From contig OU015568.1 of assembly GCA_907165135.1 (NCBI GenBank), forward strand, positions 12,842,501 through 12,906,500: a stretch of 64,000 bases of DNA, given 5' to 3'. Below the pieces are notes generated by a model. The model was not told the DNA's origin. It made no database searches and saw only the letters and a list, made by a program, of their open reading frames with translations. Origin of the DNA: Oikopleura dioica (taxonomy: Eukaryota; Chordata; Appendicularia; Copelata; Oikopleuridae). The first letter of the stretch is position 1. Each line of letters starts with the position of its first letter. Of the stretch, positions 19,292-30,348 are shown piece by piece. A program made the translations under genes and the position numbers.

Positions 19292-22200
19292 AAGACCTAT
19301 GCACGATCCCTAATTCAACAACTACTCCAAGTTTCGCCCTGTCAACAACTCTTTTCGACTCTCTCTATCTCCCGAAAATAATCATCAATGTACAGAAGAC
19401 CCCGATTCTAGCGCTCGTTGATTCGGGTGCGAACCTGAATGTGCTGAGTCTCGCCACCCTTAAGTCATCTTTCCCGACGCTCGAAACTTCTTCTGCTGCG
19501 ATCCAGATCCGCGTTGCGAATTCCGAAACAATGACTGCAAACCAGACTGTAACAGCTGATGTTGAAATTGGAACTCTTCAGAAACGTCTCACTTTCGTCA
19601 TTAGTGACAGTGTCAACTTCAGCATCATCCTCGGCGGTCACAACTTCGATAAACTAACCATCAACAAAACCGACGGGCATGCAACACTGGATGGCCACCA
19701 AGTCAATCTCGTCGCTGAATCACAAGCGGTTGTCGCGACAACTTCGGAAATCCATACTCTATCGCCGTTTTCGACGTCTCGACTGAAAGTGCAACTTCCG
19801 GTCACTACTGTATCTAACGACATCCTGCTGATCTCACACCGAAAAAGGGGTTTTCTCCACGAAAATGAGTGTCGAGTTCTAGAAGCAGTGTACGACTCAG
19901 AAAGTGAATTGAACCTTTTGGTTGAAAATCCAACTGCGGTGCCGGTTACTGTACCAGCTGGAATTCCATGTGCGAATGGTCAAAATTTGGCATCGAATGG
20001 ACTTGAAATCAATTCGTTGATTGAAACTTCTGATGAACAACTGCACAACGATTTCCTGAAGCATCAAGCTGAACGGCGAGCCAAGTTCAAGCCGCACGAA
20101 TCGGAGCACTACAAGAAGATTCCAATCGGTCCGGATCTGACGAAGCCACAGCGAGAGCAAATTCTAGCGACACTCGCTGAAGAACGTGAAGCCTTTGAAG
20201 TGTCGGCGCTAGATCTGGGAATGGTTGATAAGTTTGTCTGCCGAATCAAGCTGAAAAATGAAGCCGAGCGGATCTACGAAAAACCCAGACCATGCAGAAG
20301 CTCTCTACGTGAGCCAGGGAAACAAGTTCTTAAGTCTTGGCTGGATATGGGCGTGATCGAACCACGAGGGTCACGTCATTCGATTCCCATGTTTTTTGTG
20401 AAGAAAGCCTGCGGAGCAGCGCGGCCAGTGATCGATGCGAGACTACTCAATTTGCATACAGAAGATTATCACTGGCCCGTTCCCTCGCTGCGAGACATTC
20501 TGTCTGACGTTAGCCGCAAAATTGCTTCATCCAAGAAAATCTACATGAGCCTTACGGATGTCAAGTCCGCGTTCAACCAGTTGCGGCTCGCAAAAGAAGA
20601 TCAAGATAAGGTCGCATTTGCGTTTGAAAATGTGCAGTATACCAGCACCCGACTGATGTTTGGATTGAAGCAAAGTCCGGCAATTTTTTCGGAGCTGATG
20701 TGGAGAATAACAAGAGACATCCCAAATGTCTATGTTCTGATGGACGATTGTCTCTTGCTAGCAGACTCATTTGAAGCGCATTTAAGCCAATTGAAGAAAT
20801 TTCTCAGAAGAATGATTGATTTCGGAGTGACGCTCAAAGTCTCAAAAACGGCTATTTGTGCCGAGGAGTTTTCGTATTTAGGATTCAAATGCACGAGAAA
20901 AGGAATGGAACCGCTGCGCAGTAAAGTTGATGCAATTCTGAACTTCCCGGTGCCGCGAACAAAAAGAGAAGTGCGCCGATGGGTTGGCATGCAGAATTAT
21001 TATTCGACTTTTGTGCCCGAAGGAATGCTCACTTTGGAACCGCTGCATCGCCTCTGCTCAGCAAACGAACCTTTTGCATGGACAACTACGCATCAGAAGG
21101 CTTTTGATGAATTTAAGTCCAAATTAGCGAAATTTGTCAGCCAGGAACACCGAGATCCGAAATTGCCGTTGGTCGTCGCTTCAGATGCATCTCACGTTGG
21201 TCTTGCTGGAACACTGTATCAACGGAGAAACGATGGCACGCTCGCTCCATTGGGATTTTGCAGCAGAAAACTCGCACCTGGAGAACAAAAATTGGCAAGT
21301 CGATATTTGGAACTCGCCGCACTTGTGTACACTTGCGAGTATTTCGAATACGAGCTCTACAACACAAGTTTCTACGCAATAACCGACCATCTCAGCATTT
21401 CCCGAATTCTTGAACAGAAGAAAATGAAGGACGCGATGCCCATAAGGGTAATCAACTTGATTTGCAGACTACAGCGATTCAATATTCTGAGCATCGAACA
21501 TCGTCGAAATACAGATCCAGTTATAATCACGGTCGATTGTCTCTCAAGAGCAATTCAAATCAGCGAAGATACAGATATTGACGAAGATGAAGATATTGTT
21601 GATCGAGGTGTTTCGAACTCTCTGCAGCTGCTGGTGATGACTCGAGCTCAATCAAAGGCTCAGAAAGCTACAGTTGAACCATCCTGTCCATCTTCTTCCG
21701 ATCAGAACTCGTCAAAGAAAAGCTCCGCGGAAAGCAAATCGCAGAAATCTACTCAAATCTCAAATCAACAACAAACTCAAAACTCAACTCAGAGCACAGA
21801 CAAGTGCTTATCTTCCGATTCTGAATCTGCCGATCCCTTCTTGCTAATCGATGAGGTCCCGTATTCCAAGCAGGCGATCGCCGAACTCCAGCTAGAAGAT
21901 TCTGATATCAAAGAAGATATAAAAAACAAATTACTGAAGCGACAAAGTGACATGCTTTATCGTGACTCTGAAAATCGGCTGGCCATTCCTGCTTCTCTCG
22001 CCTATGAATTGGTCTCGTTTTGTCACGTTAAATTAGTCCACCCCGGAATCTCCAAGCTTCAAACCTCTCTTTCACGGAAATTCCGAATCAAACAACTTCG
22101 AAGAATTTGCACTCAAATCTGCAATTCATGTTTATCATGTGTTACAACGAAGCCTCGATTCAGTTACAAGCATCCAGTACCGCCGAAACCAATGAAAAAA

Positions 22201-23034
22201 GGGTTTCCCTTTGAAAAAGCCTTTTTGGATCTAGTAGATTTCGGTCGTTTGGACAACTATCATTTCCGTTATCTGGTTGTTTTAATGGATGATCTGTCGA
22301 ATTACGTTGTCGCTCGGCCAATTCAGAACAAGAGCGCAGAAGAAGTCGGACAAGCGCTGCTGGAACTGCTCTTAGCGAACAACGTGTCCAATTGCACAGT
22401 TGTTGCGGACAATGGCCTTGAGCTATCAAATAAACGAATGAATACTCTAATGGAATTCTTCAATATCAACTACACACATATTTCTCCCTATCACGCCGCT
22501 TCAAACAAAATCGAGAGGCGATTTCGCTGTCTTGGAATCAAAGCGAAGTTGATGGACGTTCAACCAGATATTTGGTCCCGCCAAATCTGTTTTGTCTTAT
22601 ATGCAATCAACAATCAGCCGAATAAGAATCTTGGAAACTTGACTGCAGCTGAAGTTCTCTGGGGCCGACCGATGACACTTCCCGCTTTTGCAGTCAAATC
22701 TACGCCTTCTGAACCTGCTCTTGTTGATCCAGATCGATGGATGGACTATTTAAACGGCTGGTTAATGTACTGCTCACAATCACTCACAAGCCTCAACAAA
22801 AATTACGCCGTCAAAATCAAAGGAAAGCCGCTCAAACTTGCTGTGGGAGGGACAGTTGCTTACTGGTCACCGATGCGCTTCGGCCAATCGAAGAAACTCC
22901 ACAAAGGATTCAAAGGAACAGCTACAGTCATCAAGGTGCACGGAAATGGAGCTTACACTATCAAAGATCTGAAAGAAGGGAAGATCCTGAAAAGGAACAT
23001 CAAATTTCTTCGTCCTATTAATTCTTTTGCGTAA
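19288..23034 (+). CDS. pol: Pol polyprotein: protease, reverse transcriptase, RNase H, integrase (copy 1, intact)
   Basis: The frame is open from 19288, just after a TGA, and has no convincing ATG before the protease, so it is probably made as a Gag-Pol fusion. Motifs in order: protease active site LVDSGANLN near 19411; RT with LTDVKSAFNQLRL and the catalytic VLMDDCLL near 20731; RNase H starting VVASDASHVGLAG near 21172; integrase zinc finger H-x4-H with CNSCLSC near 22120; core D-D-E as LVDFGR, VVADNGLE and NKIERRF. The C-terminus ends KRNIKFLRPIN. A Ser/Gln-rich spacer lies between RNase H and integrase (about 21640-21830). Gag is in frame 2 and pol in frame 1, so a -1 shift is needed within a one-codon window. 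Confidence 0.93.
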   Translation, partial: LEDLCTIPNSTTTPSFALSTTLFDSLYLPKIIINVQKTPILALVDSGANLNVLSLATLKSSFPTLETSSAAIQIRVANSETMTANQTVTADVEIGTLQKRLTFVISDSVNFSIILGGHNFDKLTINKTDGHATLDGHQVNLVAESQAVVATTSEIHTLSPFSTSRLKVQLPVTTVSNDILLISHRKRGFLHENECRVLEAVYDSESELNLLVENPTAVPVTVPAGIPCANGQNLASNGLEINSLIETSDEQLHNDFLKHQAERRAKFKPHESEHYKKIPIGPDLTKPQREQILATLAEEREAFEVSALDLGMVDKFVCRIKLKNEAERIYEKPRPCRSSLREPGKQVLKSWLDMGVIEPRGSRHSIPMFFVKKACGAARPVIDARLLNLHTEDYHWPVPSLRDILSDVSRKIASSKKIYMSLTDVKSAFNQLRLAKEDQDKVAFAFENVQYTSTRLMFGLKQSPAIFSELMWRITRDIPNVYVLMDDCLLLADSFEAHLSQLKKFLRRMIDFGVTLKVSKTAICAEEFSYLGFKCTRKGMEPLRSKVDAILNFPVPRTKREVRRWVGMQNYYSTFVPEGMLTLEPLHRLCSANEPFAWTTTHQKAFDEFKSKLAKFVSQEHRDPKLPLVVASDASHVGLAGTLYQRRNDGTLAPLGFCSRKLAPGEQKLASRYLELAALVYTCEYFEYELYNTSFYAITDHLSISRILEQKKMKDAMPIRVINLICRLQRFNILSIEHRRNTDPVIITVDCLSRAIQISEDTDIDEDEDIVDRGVSNSLQLLVMTRAQSKAQKATVEPSCPSSSDQNSSKKSSAESKSQKSTQISNQQQTQNSTQSTDKCLSSDSESADPFLLIDEVPYSKQAIAELQLEDSDIKEDIKNKLLKRQSDMLYRDSENRLAIPASLAYELVSFCHVKLVHPGISKLQTSLSRKFRIKQLRRICTQICNSCLSCVTTKPRFSYKHPVPPKPMKKGFPFEKAFLDLVDFGRLDNYHFRYLVVLMDDLSNYVVARPIQNKSAEEVGQALLELLLANNVSNCTVVADNGLELSNKRMNTLMEFFNINYTHISPYHAASNKIERRFRCLGIKAKLMDVQPDIWSRQICFVLYAINNQPNKNLGNLTAAEVLWGRPMTLPAFAVKSTPSEPALVDPDRWMDYLNGWLMYCSQSLTSLNKNYAVKIKGKPLKLAVGGTVAYWSPMRFGQSKKLHKGFKGTATVIKVHGNGAYTIKDLKEGKILKRNIKFLRPINSFA

Positions 23035-23155
23035 AAATTATTTTATCATGCAGTAGTTCTATTATTCAAATACAGTAGCCTGGTGTTTTTTATAAATTTA
23101 TTCGAGTCCGGAAACTTTCGAATTTCGTTATCTAAAAATTCATTCTTTCAGATCA

Positions 23156-24772
23156 ATGATAAAAGCCCTTTTCCTGTGCGCAGTAGCAGCTGCCTCCATC
23201 GTCGTTCGAGATGGTGCCATCACCCTTGATGAAATCGGCGATGTCTACCTCACCCGCCAATCCCGAGTCATCGATTTTCAAGTTCTTCGTCCAGCTCCTA
23301 CCAGTCCTTTCATCAATCTACCCTTCCACGAATGCAGCTACGACGAGTGCCGCCGTCAAGCCAAGATCAACGGATTCTCCAAGCGCGACTGCTCCGACGG
23401 ACGTCAGGATTTCTTGAAAGATGTCTTCTTGACAGAGATCCAAGATGAATTCCAATACCTTCTTGCCGACCTTCTCGAGGAAGCAAACGAGATTCGCCAT
23501 CGACGCGATATTATTGCTGGCGCTTCTCTTGTTGCATCCATTGCGAATTTTGGCCTGAAAATTGTCAACAACCACAAAATCCGAAACTTGAAGCGAATTT
23601 CTCTCCACCATCAGTCAATGATCAAGCAGTTGTCACGTGAAATTACAAATACCAAAGATGTCCTGCAACTGGCCATAAACCAGACGTATTCTGTGTTGGA
23701 AGATGTTTCTCGTCAAATCTGCTCCCTTGGAAACGACCTCGCGATTACAAGAGCGAAAGACCTGGCTTTTGAACAAAATCGACGGTACTTAGAAGAAATA
23801 GAAACAGAGGTCGCGACACTGCAATATGGCCGTCTTCCAGCGCGAGCAGAATATCGAAATATTTTCAACGGTGCATGTCTTGCTTCTTGTCAGGAAATGA
23901 CTGCTGATGCATGTGGAAGATACTGTCAGCGAGTTCTGCACGATACACCGGCGTCAATGTGCCCTGAATTCTACGGCGCCAACATCACCGACGACGGAGT
24001 TGTGGTCAATTTCCGACTATCGCTGCCAATTATTCTTCTTGATCCAACTCCAAACTTCAAAGTTTCGTCATTTGGGATCATTGTGGAAGCTTCAGAAGAG
24101 TTGTTAGTTCAGCAAGCTATCGTTGAACCTTACGCTACTCGTCTTGGCTCTACTTATCACGAAATCGATAGATTCCAGTGCTTGTCCACAAGAAGACATA
24201 TGATTTGCCAGCAGAGCGCACTTCTTCCATACCAGTGTTTGAACGATGTTTCGGCTTGCAAAGTTGAACAGAAGGTCACCAAAGACACATGCACTTTCCA
24301 ATATACATCTGCTGGACTCATCGTTTATGCCTTTGGTGAAGCCAATCATCGCTACAGAACAACAGAGCATGATCTGACACGGCAAAGGAAAATTTTCTCC
24401 GGATTTAAATATTTCAACGCTTCACCGAATGACCAAGAAGTGGTCTGCCAGCCAAATCAAATAATTCCATTAAAGCGCCAGAATCTGCACGTCAAAGAAG
24501 AGATCACTTTCAAAACCAGTAGAACTCAAGTGTTCAGCCTTCAGTCTATCTCAGCTTTGAACAATACACGACTTCAACTCTCCTTCACTGACATCGTCGC
24601 AGATGCGGTCGAACTTGCCGAAGAACTGGATCAGACACAATTCTGGGGCACAATTGTTGCAGCGTCAGTACTCGGAACTGCTCTCATCGTTTCCATCATC
24701 CTTTGCGTCTTTCTCCTTCTTACCAAGAAGAATTTGCTAGGTGATATTAATGGCTTAAAACCTATATTATGA
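23156..24772 (+). CDS. env: Env-like glycoprotein (copy 1)
   Basis: 538 residues. An N-terminal hydrophobic signal is followed by a Cys-containing ectodomain, a furin-type site RHRR at residues 114-117 directly before a hydrophobic Ala/Gly-rich stretch that looks like a fusion peptide, helical segments behind it, many cysteines in the C-terminal half, and a transmembrane segment at about 498-522. This matches the general design of class I-like Env/F proteins of env-bearing gypsy elements. TTCATTCTTTCAG just before the start codon (23139-23151) is a good splice acceptor, so translation from a spliced subgenomic RNA is likely. The short cytoplasmic tail seems to run into non-element sequence near 24740, so the native tail may be missing. 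Cell-surface fusion activity is not shown by sequence alone. Confidence 0.85.
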   Translation: MIKALFLCAVAAASIVVRDGAITLDEIGDVYLTRQSRVIDFQVLRPAPTSPFINLPFHECSYDECRRQAKINGFSKRDCSDGRQDFLKDVFLTEIQDEFQYLLADLLEEANEIRHRRDIIAGASLVASIANFGLKIVNNHKIRNLKRISLHHQSMIKQLSREITNTKDVLQLAINQTYSVLEDVSRQICSLGNDLAITRAKDLAFEQNRRYLEEIETEVATLQYGRLPARAEYRNIFNGACLASCQEMTADACGRYCQRVLHDTPASMCPEFYGANITDDGVVVNFRLSLPIILLDPTPNFKVSSFGIIVEASEELLVQQAIVEPYATRLGSTYHEIDRFQCLSTRRHMICQQSALLPYQCLNDVSACKVEQKVTKDTCTFQYTSAGLIVYAFGEANHRYRTTEHDLTRQRKIFSGFKYFNASPNDQEVVCQPNQIIPLKRQNLHVKEEITFKTSRTQVFSLQSISALNNTRLQLSFTDIVADAVELAEELDQTQFWGTIVAASVLGTALIVSIILCVFLLLTKKNLLGDINGLKPIL

Positions 24773-25761
24773 TATGTTGCGACCCTGTTCCCTCAAATAA
24801 GTTCAGTGTCAGTTAAAGAAATGCTCCGTCAAATAATTTTTCTTAAACTTGCTTAGCGTCATTCACCCTACAAAATTTTTGCGCCAAAAATATACTAGTC
24901 GTTAGCCTAAAAGGGTGAAGTAATGTTCATTTAAGCTCTTGATAACTCAAAGTAGAGTTGTTTTTGTTTCGCACTTGAGCTTTATTAATTTTGATATTTA
25001 CTGGTTCTGCCATGAAAATGATACTTCGGAATGACACTTCTATAAGTATTGACTACTAGTTACTTTTGGATCAAACGCAAATCTTTTACCTTCGCAACTT
25101 ATCTGGTTATTAATATCAAAGTTAACTCAATAAAAATAGGCTTTTGTTGTAAAATTCTAGCGTGTATATTGTAAGTTCTAAAAAACACAATTTCAAACAG
25201 GTTAACTTCTACTCTATTGCAATTTCTTTCTTCACTCAGTGGGGGGAGGGCAGACTTCCTTGTCGATAAGTCCAGCTTCCCAGATGTCTTTATACCAGCT
25301 GCATTCCGGGTCGATCAGCTCGATGTCCTTGACTTGCCTTCTTTTTCGTTTTTCTTCCTAAAACAAAGATTAAATGAAAAGATTCAGTAGGCTCATAAGA
25401 AACTGAGCTAGTTCTGACAAAACCCATTCTTTACTCTTCTATACAAAATCCAAAAGATCCGTTAGATCCGTAAAAAACCGGATTAGTTTCGGCAACTTCC
25501 ATTTTATCGCCGCCCCACCCTTATTACGCGCACTTATCGACCGCCGCCGCGCTGCTGACACACCGCGCTACTTCAACCGCTTCAACGACCCTGTCGCCAC
25601 GCTGCCTCGCCGCGCTTACTTCATCCACCACAGTACAGTAGCCGCCTCGCTGTAAATTCACCGCCGCGCCGCTCCCATTTCGCATCAGTGCACGCGCTTC
25701 GACTTAACCCCTCACCGCGCTGCGCTCGCCCGCTCTTAACCCATCGCCGCGCTGCCGCCAT
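24773..25761. other. Non-element segment between the two retroelement copies
   Basis: No LTR or gag similarity. The left half is AT-rich. Near 25232-25357 a possible minus-strand terminal exon is seen (separate entry). From 25511 to 25760 the sequence becomes GC-rich, with recurrent CGCCGCGCT-type words. The junction with copy 2 falls in GCCATTTCAAAAA, where copy 2 has one A more than the gag copy. The segment could be host DNA, another element or an assembly artefact. Confidence 0.6.
25232..25357 (-). CDS. Possible terminal exon of an unknown gene inside the retroelement block
   Basis: On the minus strand a TTTTAG acceptor is followed by 41 codons (…KRKRRQVKDIELIDPECSW…, then EVCPPPTE) and a stop. 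Composition is protein-like, but the fragment is short and no partner exon was found. It could mark host sequence captured between the two element copies. Confidence 0.3.
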   Translation of the reverse strand, partial: EEKRKRRQVKDIELIDPECSWYKDIWEAGLIDKEVCPPPTE

Positions 25762-25791
25762 TTCAAAAAAGTCTGTCCAAATCAGGATTGA

Positions 25792-28700
25792 CTAGAAGAC
25801 CTATGCACGATCCCTAATTCAACAACTACTCCAAGTTTCGCCCTGTCAACAACTCTTTTCGACTCTCTCTATCTCCCGAAAATAATCATCAATGTACAGA
25901 AGACCCCGATTCTAGCGCTCGTTGATTCGGGTGCGAACCTGAATGTGCTGAGTCTCGCCACCCTTAAGTCATCTTTCCCGACGCTCGAAACTTCTTCTGC
26001 TGCGATCCAGATCCGCGTTGCGAATTCCGAAACAATGACTGCAAACCAGACTGTAACAGCTGATGTTGAAATTGGAACTCTTCAGAAACGTCTCACTTTC
26101 GTCATTAGTGACAGTGTCAACTTCAGCATCATCCTCGGCGGTCACAACTTCGATAAACTAACCATCAACAAAACCGACGGGCATGCAACACTGGATGGCC
26201 ACCAAGTCAATCTCGTCGCTGAATCACAAGCGGTTGTCGCGACAACTTCGGAAATCCATACTCTATCGCCGTTTTCGACGTCTCGACTGAAAGTGCAACT
26301 TCCGGTCACTACTGTATCTAACGACATCCTGCTGATCTCACACCGAAAAAGGGGTTTTCTCCACGAAAATGAGTGTCGAGTTCTAGAAGCAGTGTACGAC
26401 TCAGAAAGTGAATTGAACCTTTTGGTTGAAAATCCAACTGCGGTGCCGGTTACTGTACCAGCTGGAATTCCATGTGCGAATGGTCAAAATTTGGCATCGA
26501 ATGGACTTGAAATCAATTCGTTGATTGAAACTTCTGATGAACAACTGCACAACGATTTCCTGAAGCATCAAGCTGAACGGCGAGCCAAGTTCAAGCCGCA
26601 CGAATCGGAGCACTACAAGAAGATTCCAATCGGTCCGGATCTGACGAAGCCACAGCGAGAGCAAATTCTAGCGACACTCGCTGAAGAACGTGAAGCCTTT
26701 GAAGTGTCGGCGCTAGATCTGGGAATGGTTGATAAGTTTGTCTGCCGAATCAAGCTGAAAAATGAAGCCGAGCGGATCTACGAAAAACCCAGACCATGCA
26801 GAAGCTCTCTACGTGAGCCAGGGAAACAAGTTCTTAAGTCTTGGCTGGATATGGGCGTGATCGAACCACGAGGGTCACGTCATTCGATTCCCATGTTTTT
26901 TGTGAAGAAAGCCTGCGGAGCAGCGCGGCCAGTGATCGATGCGAGACTACTCAATTTGCATACAGAAGATTATCACTGGCCCGTTCCCTCGCTGCGAGAC
27001 ATTCTGTCTGACGTTAGCCGCAAAATTGCTTCATCCAAGAAAATCTACATGAGCCTTACGGATGTCAAGTCCGCGTTCAACCAGTTGCGGCTCGCAAAAG
27101 AAGATCAAGATAAGGTCGCATTTGCGTTTGAAAATGTGCAGTATACCAGCACCCGACTGATGTTTGGATTGAAGCAAAGTCCGGCAATTTTTTCGGAGCT
27201 GATGTGGAGAATAACAAGAGACATCCCAAATGTCTATGTTCTGATGGACGATTGTCTCTTGCTAGCAGACTCATTTGAAGCGCATTTAAGCCAATTGAAG
27301 AAATTTCTCAGAAGAATGATTGATTTCGGAGTGACGCTCAAAGTCTCAAAACGGCTATTTGTGCCGAGGAGTTTTCGTATTTAGGATTCAAATGCACGAG
27401 AAAAGGAATGGAACCGCTGCGCAGTAAAGTTGATGCAATTCTGAACTTCCCGGTGCCGCGAACAAAAAGAGAAGTGCGCCGATGGGTTGGCATGCAGAAT
27501 TATTATTCGACTTTTGTGCCCGAAGGAATGCTCACTTTGGAACCGCTGCATCGCCTCTGCTCAGCAAACGAACCTTTTGCATGGACAACTACGCATCAGA
27601 AGGCTTTTGATGAATTTAAGTCCAAATTAGCGAAATTTGTCAGCCAGGAACACCGAGATCCGAAATTGCCGTTGGTCGTCGCTTCAGATGCATCTCACGT
27701 TGGTCTTGCTGGAACACTGTATCAACGGAGAAACGATGGCACGCTCGCTCCATTGGGATTTTGCAGCAGAAAACTCGCACCTGGAGAACAAAAATTGGCA
27801 AGTCGATATTTGGAACTCGCCGCACTTGTGTACACTTGCGAGTATTTCGAATACGAGCTCTACAACACAAGTTTCTACGCAATAACCGACCATCTCAGCA
27901 TTTCCCGAATTCTTGAACAGAAGAAAATGAAGGACGCGATGCCCATAAGGGTAATCAACTTGATTTGCAGACTACAGCGATTCAATATTCTGAGCATCGA
28001 ACATCGTCGAAATACAGATCCAGTTATAATCACGGTCGATTGTCTCTCAAGAGCAATTCAAATCAGCGAAGATACAGATATTGACGAAGATGAAGATATT
28101 GTTGATCGAGGTGTTTCGAACTCTCTGCAGCTGCTGGTGATGACTCGAGCTCAATCAAAGGCTCAGAAAGCTACAGTTGAACCATCCTGTCCATCTTCTT
28201 CCGATCAGAACTCGTCAAAGAAAAGCTCCGCGGAAAGCAAATCGCAGAAATCTACTCAAATCTCAAATCAACAACAAACTCAAAACTCAACTCAGAGCAC
28301 AGACAAGTGCTTATCTTCCGATTCTGAATCTGCCGATCCCTTCTTGCTAATCGATGAGGTCCCGTATTCCAAGCAGGCGATCGCCGAACTCCAGCTAGAA
28401 GATTCTGATATCAAAGAAGATATAAAAAACAAATTACTGAAGCGACAAAGTGACATGCTTTATCGTGACTCTGAAAATCGGCTGGCCATTCCTGCTTCTC
28501 TCGCCTATGAATTGGTCTCGTTTTGTCACGTTAAATTAGTCCACCCCGGAATCTCCAAGCTTCAAACCTCTCTTTCACGGAAATTCCGAATCAAACAACT
28601 TCGAAGAATTTGCACTCAAATCTGCAATTCATGTTTATCATGTGTTACAACGAAGCCTCGATTCAGTTACAAGCATCCAGTACCGCCGAAACCAATGAAA

Positions 28701-29537
28701 AAAGGGTTTCCCTTTGAAAAAGCCTTTTTGGATCTAGTAGATTTCGGTCGTTTGGACAACTATCATTTCCGTTATCTGGTTGTTTTAATGGATGATCTGT
28801 CGAATTACGTTGTCGCTCGGCCAATTCAGAACAAGAGCGCAGAAGAAGTCGGACAAGCGCTGCTGGAACTGCTCTTAGCGAACAACGTGTCCAATTGCAC
28901 AGTTGTTGCGGACAATGGCCTTGAGCTATCAAATAAACGAATGAATACTCTAATGGAATTCTTCAATATCAACTACACACATATTTCTCCCTATCACGCC
29001 GCTTCAAACAAAATCGAGAGGCGATTTCGCTGTCTTGGAATCAAAGCGAAGTTGATGGACGTTCAACCAGATATTTGGTCCCGCCAAATCTGTTTTGTCT
29101 TATATGCAATCAACAATCAGCCGAATAAGAATCTTGGAAACTTGACTGCAGCTGAAGTTCTCTGGGGCCGACCGATGACACTTCCCGCTTTTGCAGTCAA
29201 ATCTACGCCTTCTGAACCTGCTCTTGTTGATCCAGATCGATGGATGGACTATTTAAACGGCTGGTTAATGTACTGCTCACAATCACTCACAAGCCTCAAC
29301 AAAAATTACGCCGTCAAAATCAAAGGAAAGCCGCTCAAACTTGCTGTGGGAGGGACAGTTGCTTACTGGTCACCGATGCGCTTCGGCCAATCGAAGAAAC
29401 TCCACAAAGGATTCAAAGGAACAGCTACAGTCATCAAGGTGCACGGAAATGGAGCTTACACTATCAAAGATCTGAAAGAAGGGAAGATCCTGAAAAGGAA
29501 CATCAAATTTCTTCGTCCTATTAATTCTTTTGCGTAA
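25792..29537 (+). pseudogene. pol: Pol polyprotein, copy 2, broken by one frameshift
   Basis: Same sequence as copy 1 at offset 6504, except that an A-run near 27347 is one base shorter. The frame therefore ends at 27384, just after the RT catalytic block, and the remainder (RNase H, integrase) is open again from 27408 to 29537. Because the sole difference is in a homopolymer, it may be a sequencing error and not a true mutation. There is no upstream gag in this copy, so it could not make a Gag-Pol protein by itself. Confidence 0.85.
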
Positions 29538-29658
29538 AAATTATTTTATCATGCAGTAGTTCTATTATTCAAATACAGTAGCCTGGTGTTTTTTATAAAT
29601 TTATTCGAGTCCGGAAACTTTCGAATTTCGTTATCTAAAAATTCATTCTTTCAGATCA

Positions 29659-30099
29659 ATGATAAAAGCCCTTTTCCTGTGCGCAGTAGCAGCTGCCTCC
29701 ATCGTCGTTCGAGATGGTGCCATCACCCTTGATGAAATCGGCGATGTCTACCTCACCCGCCAATCCCGAGTCATCGATTTTCAAGTTCTTCGTCCAGCTC
29801 CTACCAGTCCTTTCATCAATCTACCCTTCCACGAATGCAGCTACGACGAGTGCCGCCGTCAAGCCAAGATCAACGGATTCTCCAAGCGCGACTGCTCCGA
29901 CGGACGTCAGGATTTCTTGAAAGATGTCTTCTTGACAGAGATCCAAGATGAATTCCAATACCTTCTTGCCGACCTTCTCGAGGAAGCAAACGAGATTCGC
30001 CATCGACGCGATATTATTGCTGGCGCTTCTCTTGTTGCATCCATTGCGAATTTTGGCCTGAAAATTGTCAACAACCACAAATCCGTGAAGACGACATGA
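29659..30099 (+). pseudogene. env: Env-like gene, copy 2, truncated by an internal deletion
   Basis: The first 140 or so codons equal copy 1, including the signal, the RHRR site and the hydrophobic stretch. Shortly afterwards, at about 30078, the sequence departs and a stop follows within a few codons. Most of the ectodomain and the membrane anchor are therefore absent. The sequence between the break and the 3' LTR (30080-30339) has no counterpart in copy 1 and may be the native 3' end of the element. An A-run at the break is one base shorter than in copy 1. Confidence 0.8.
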
Positions 30100-30339
30100 A
30101 TGACGTAACAACCTACGAGTCAATCCGTACTTGGCCGTTTCTTCGAGTCCGACTTGCTCAAGAATCTCGAGCTGCCGCGGTGAAAAATATATCATTTCAA
30201 CTTGTATTACTCTGTGATTTCTCTATTTCTCACTTTTTCAAATAATCAAAACTTTTCGTTTTCTTAGTTTCAACCCTGATTTATGATCCATATCTAAGTT
30301 TTCCCAGTCTGAAAATATCTCCATTTTCAGCTTGAAGCC

Positions 30340-30348
30340 GGGGAGGGA
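30340..30348 (+). other. Polypurine tract
   Basis: GGGGAGGGA lies directly before the TG of the 3' LTR, the expected primer for plus-strand DNA synthesis. Confidence 0.7.

Noticed and set aside
19638-29524. Many 60-98-codon frames on both strands inside the retroelement
   Set aside because: They overlap gag, pol or env in other phases, and those in pol and the env N-terminus recur in the same places in both copies; they are shadows.
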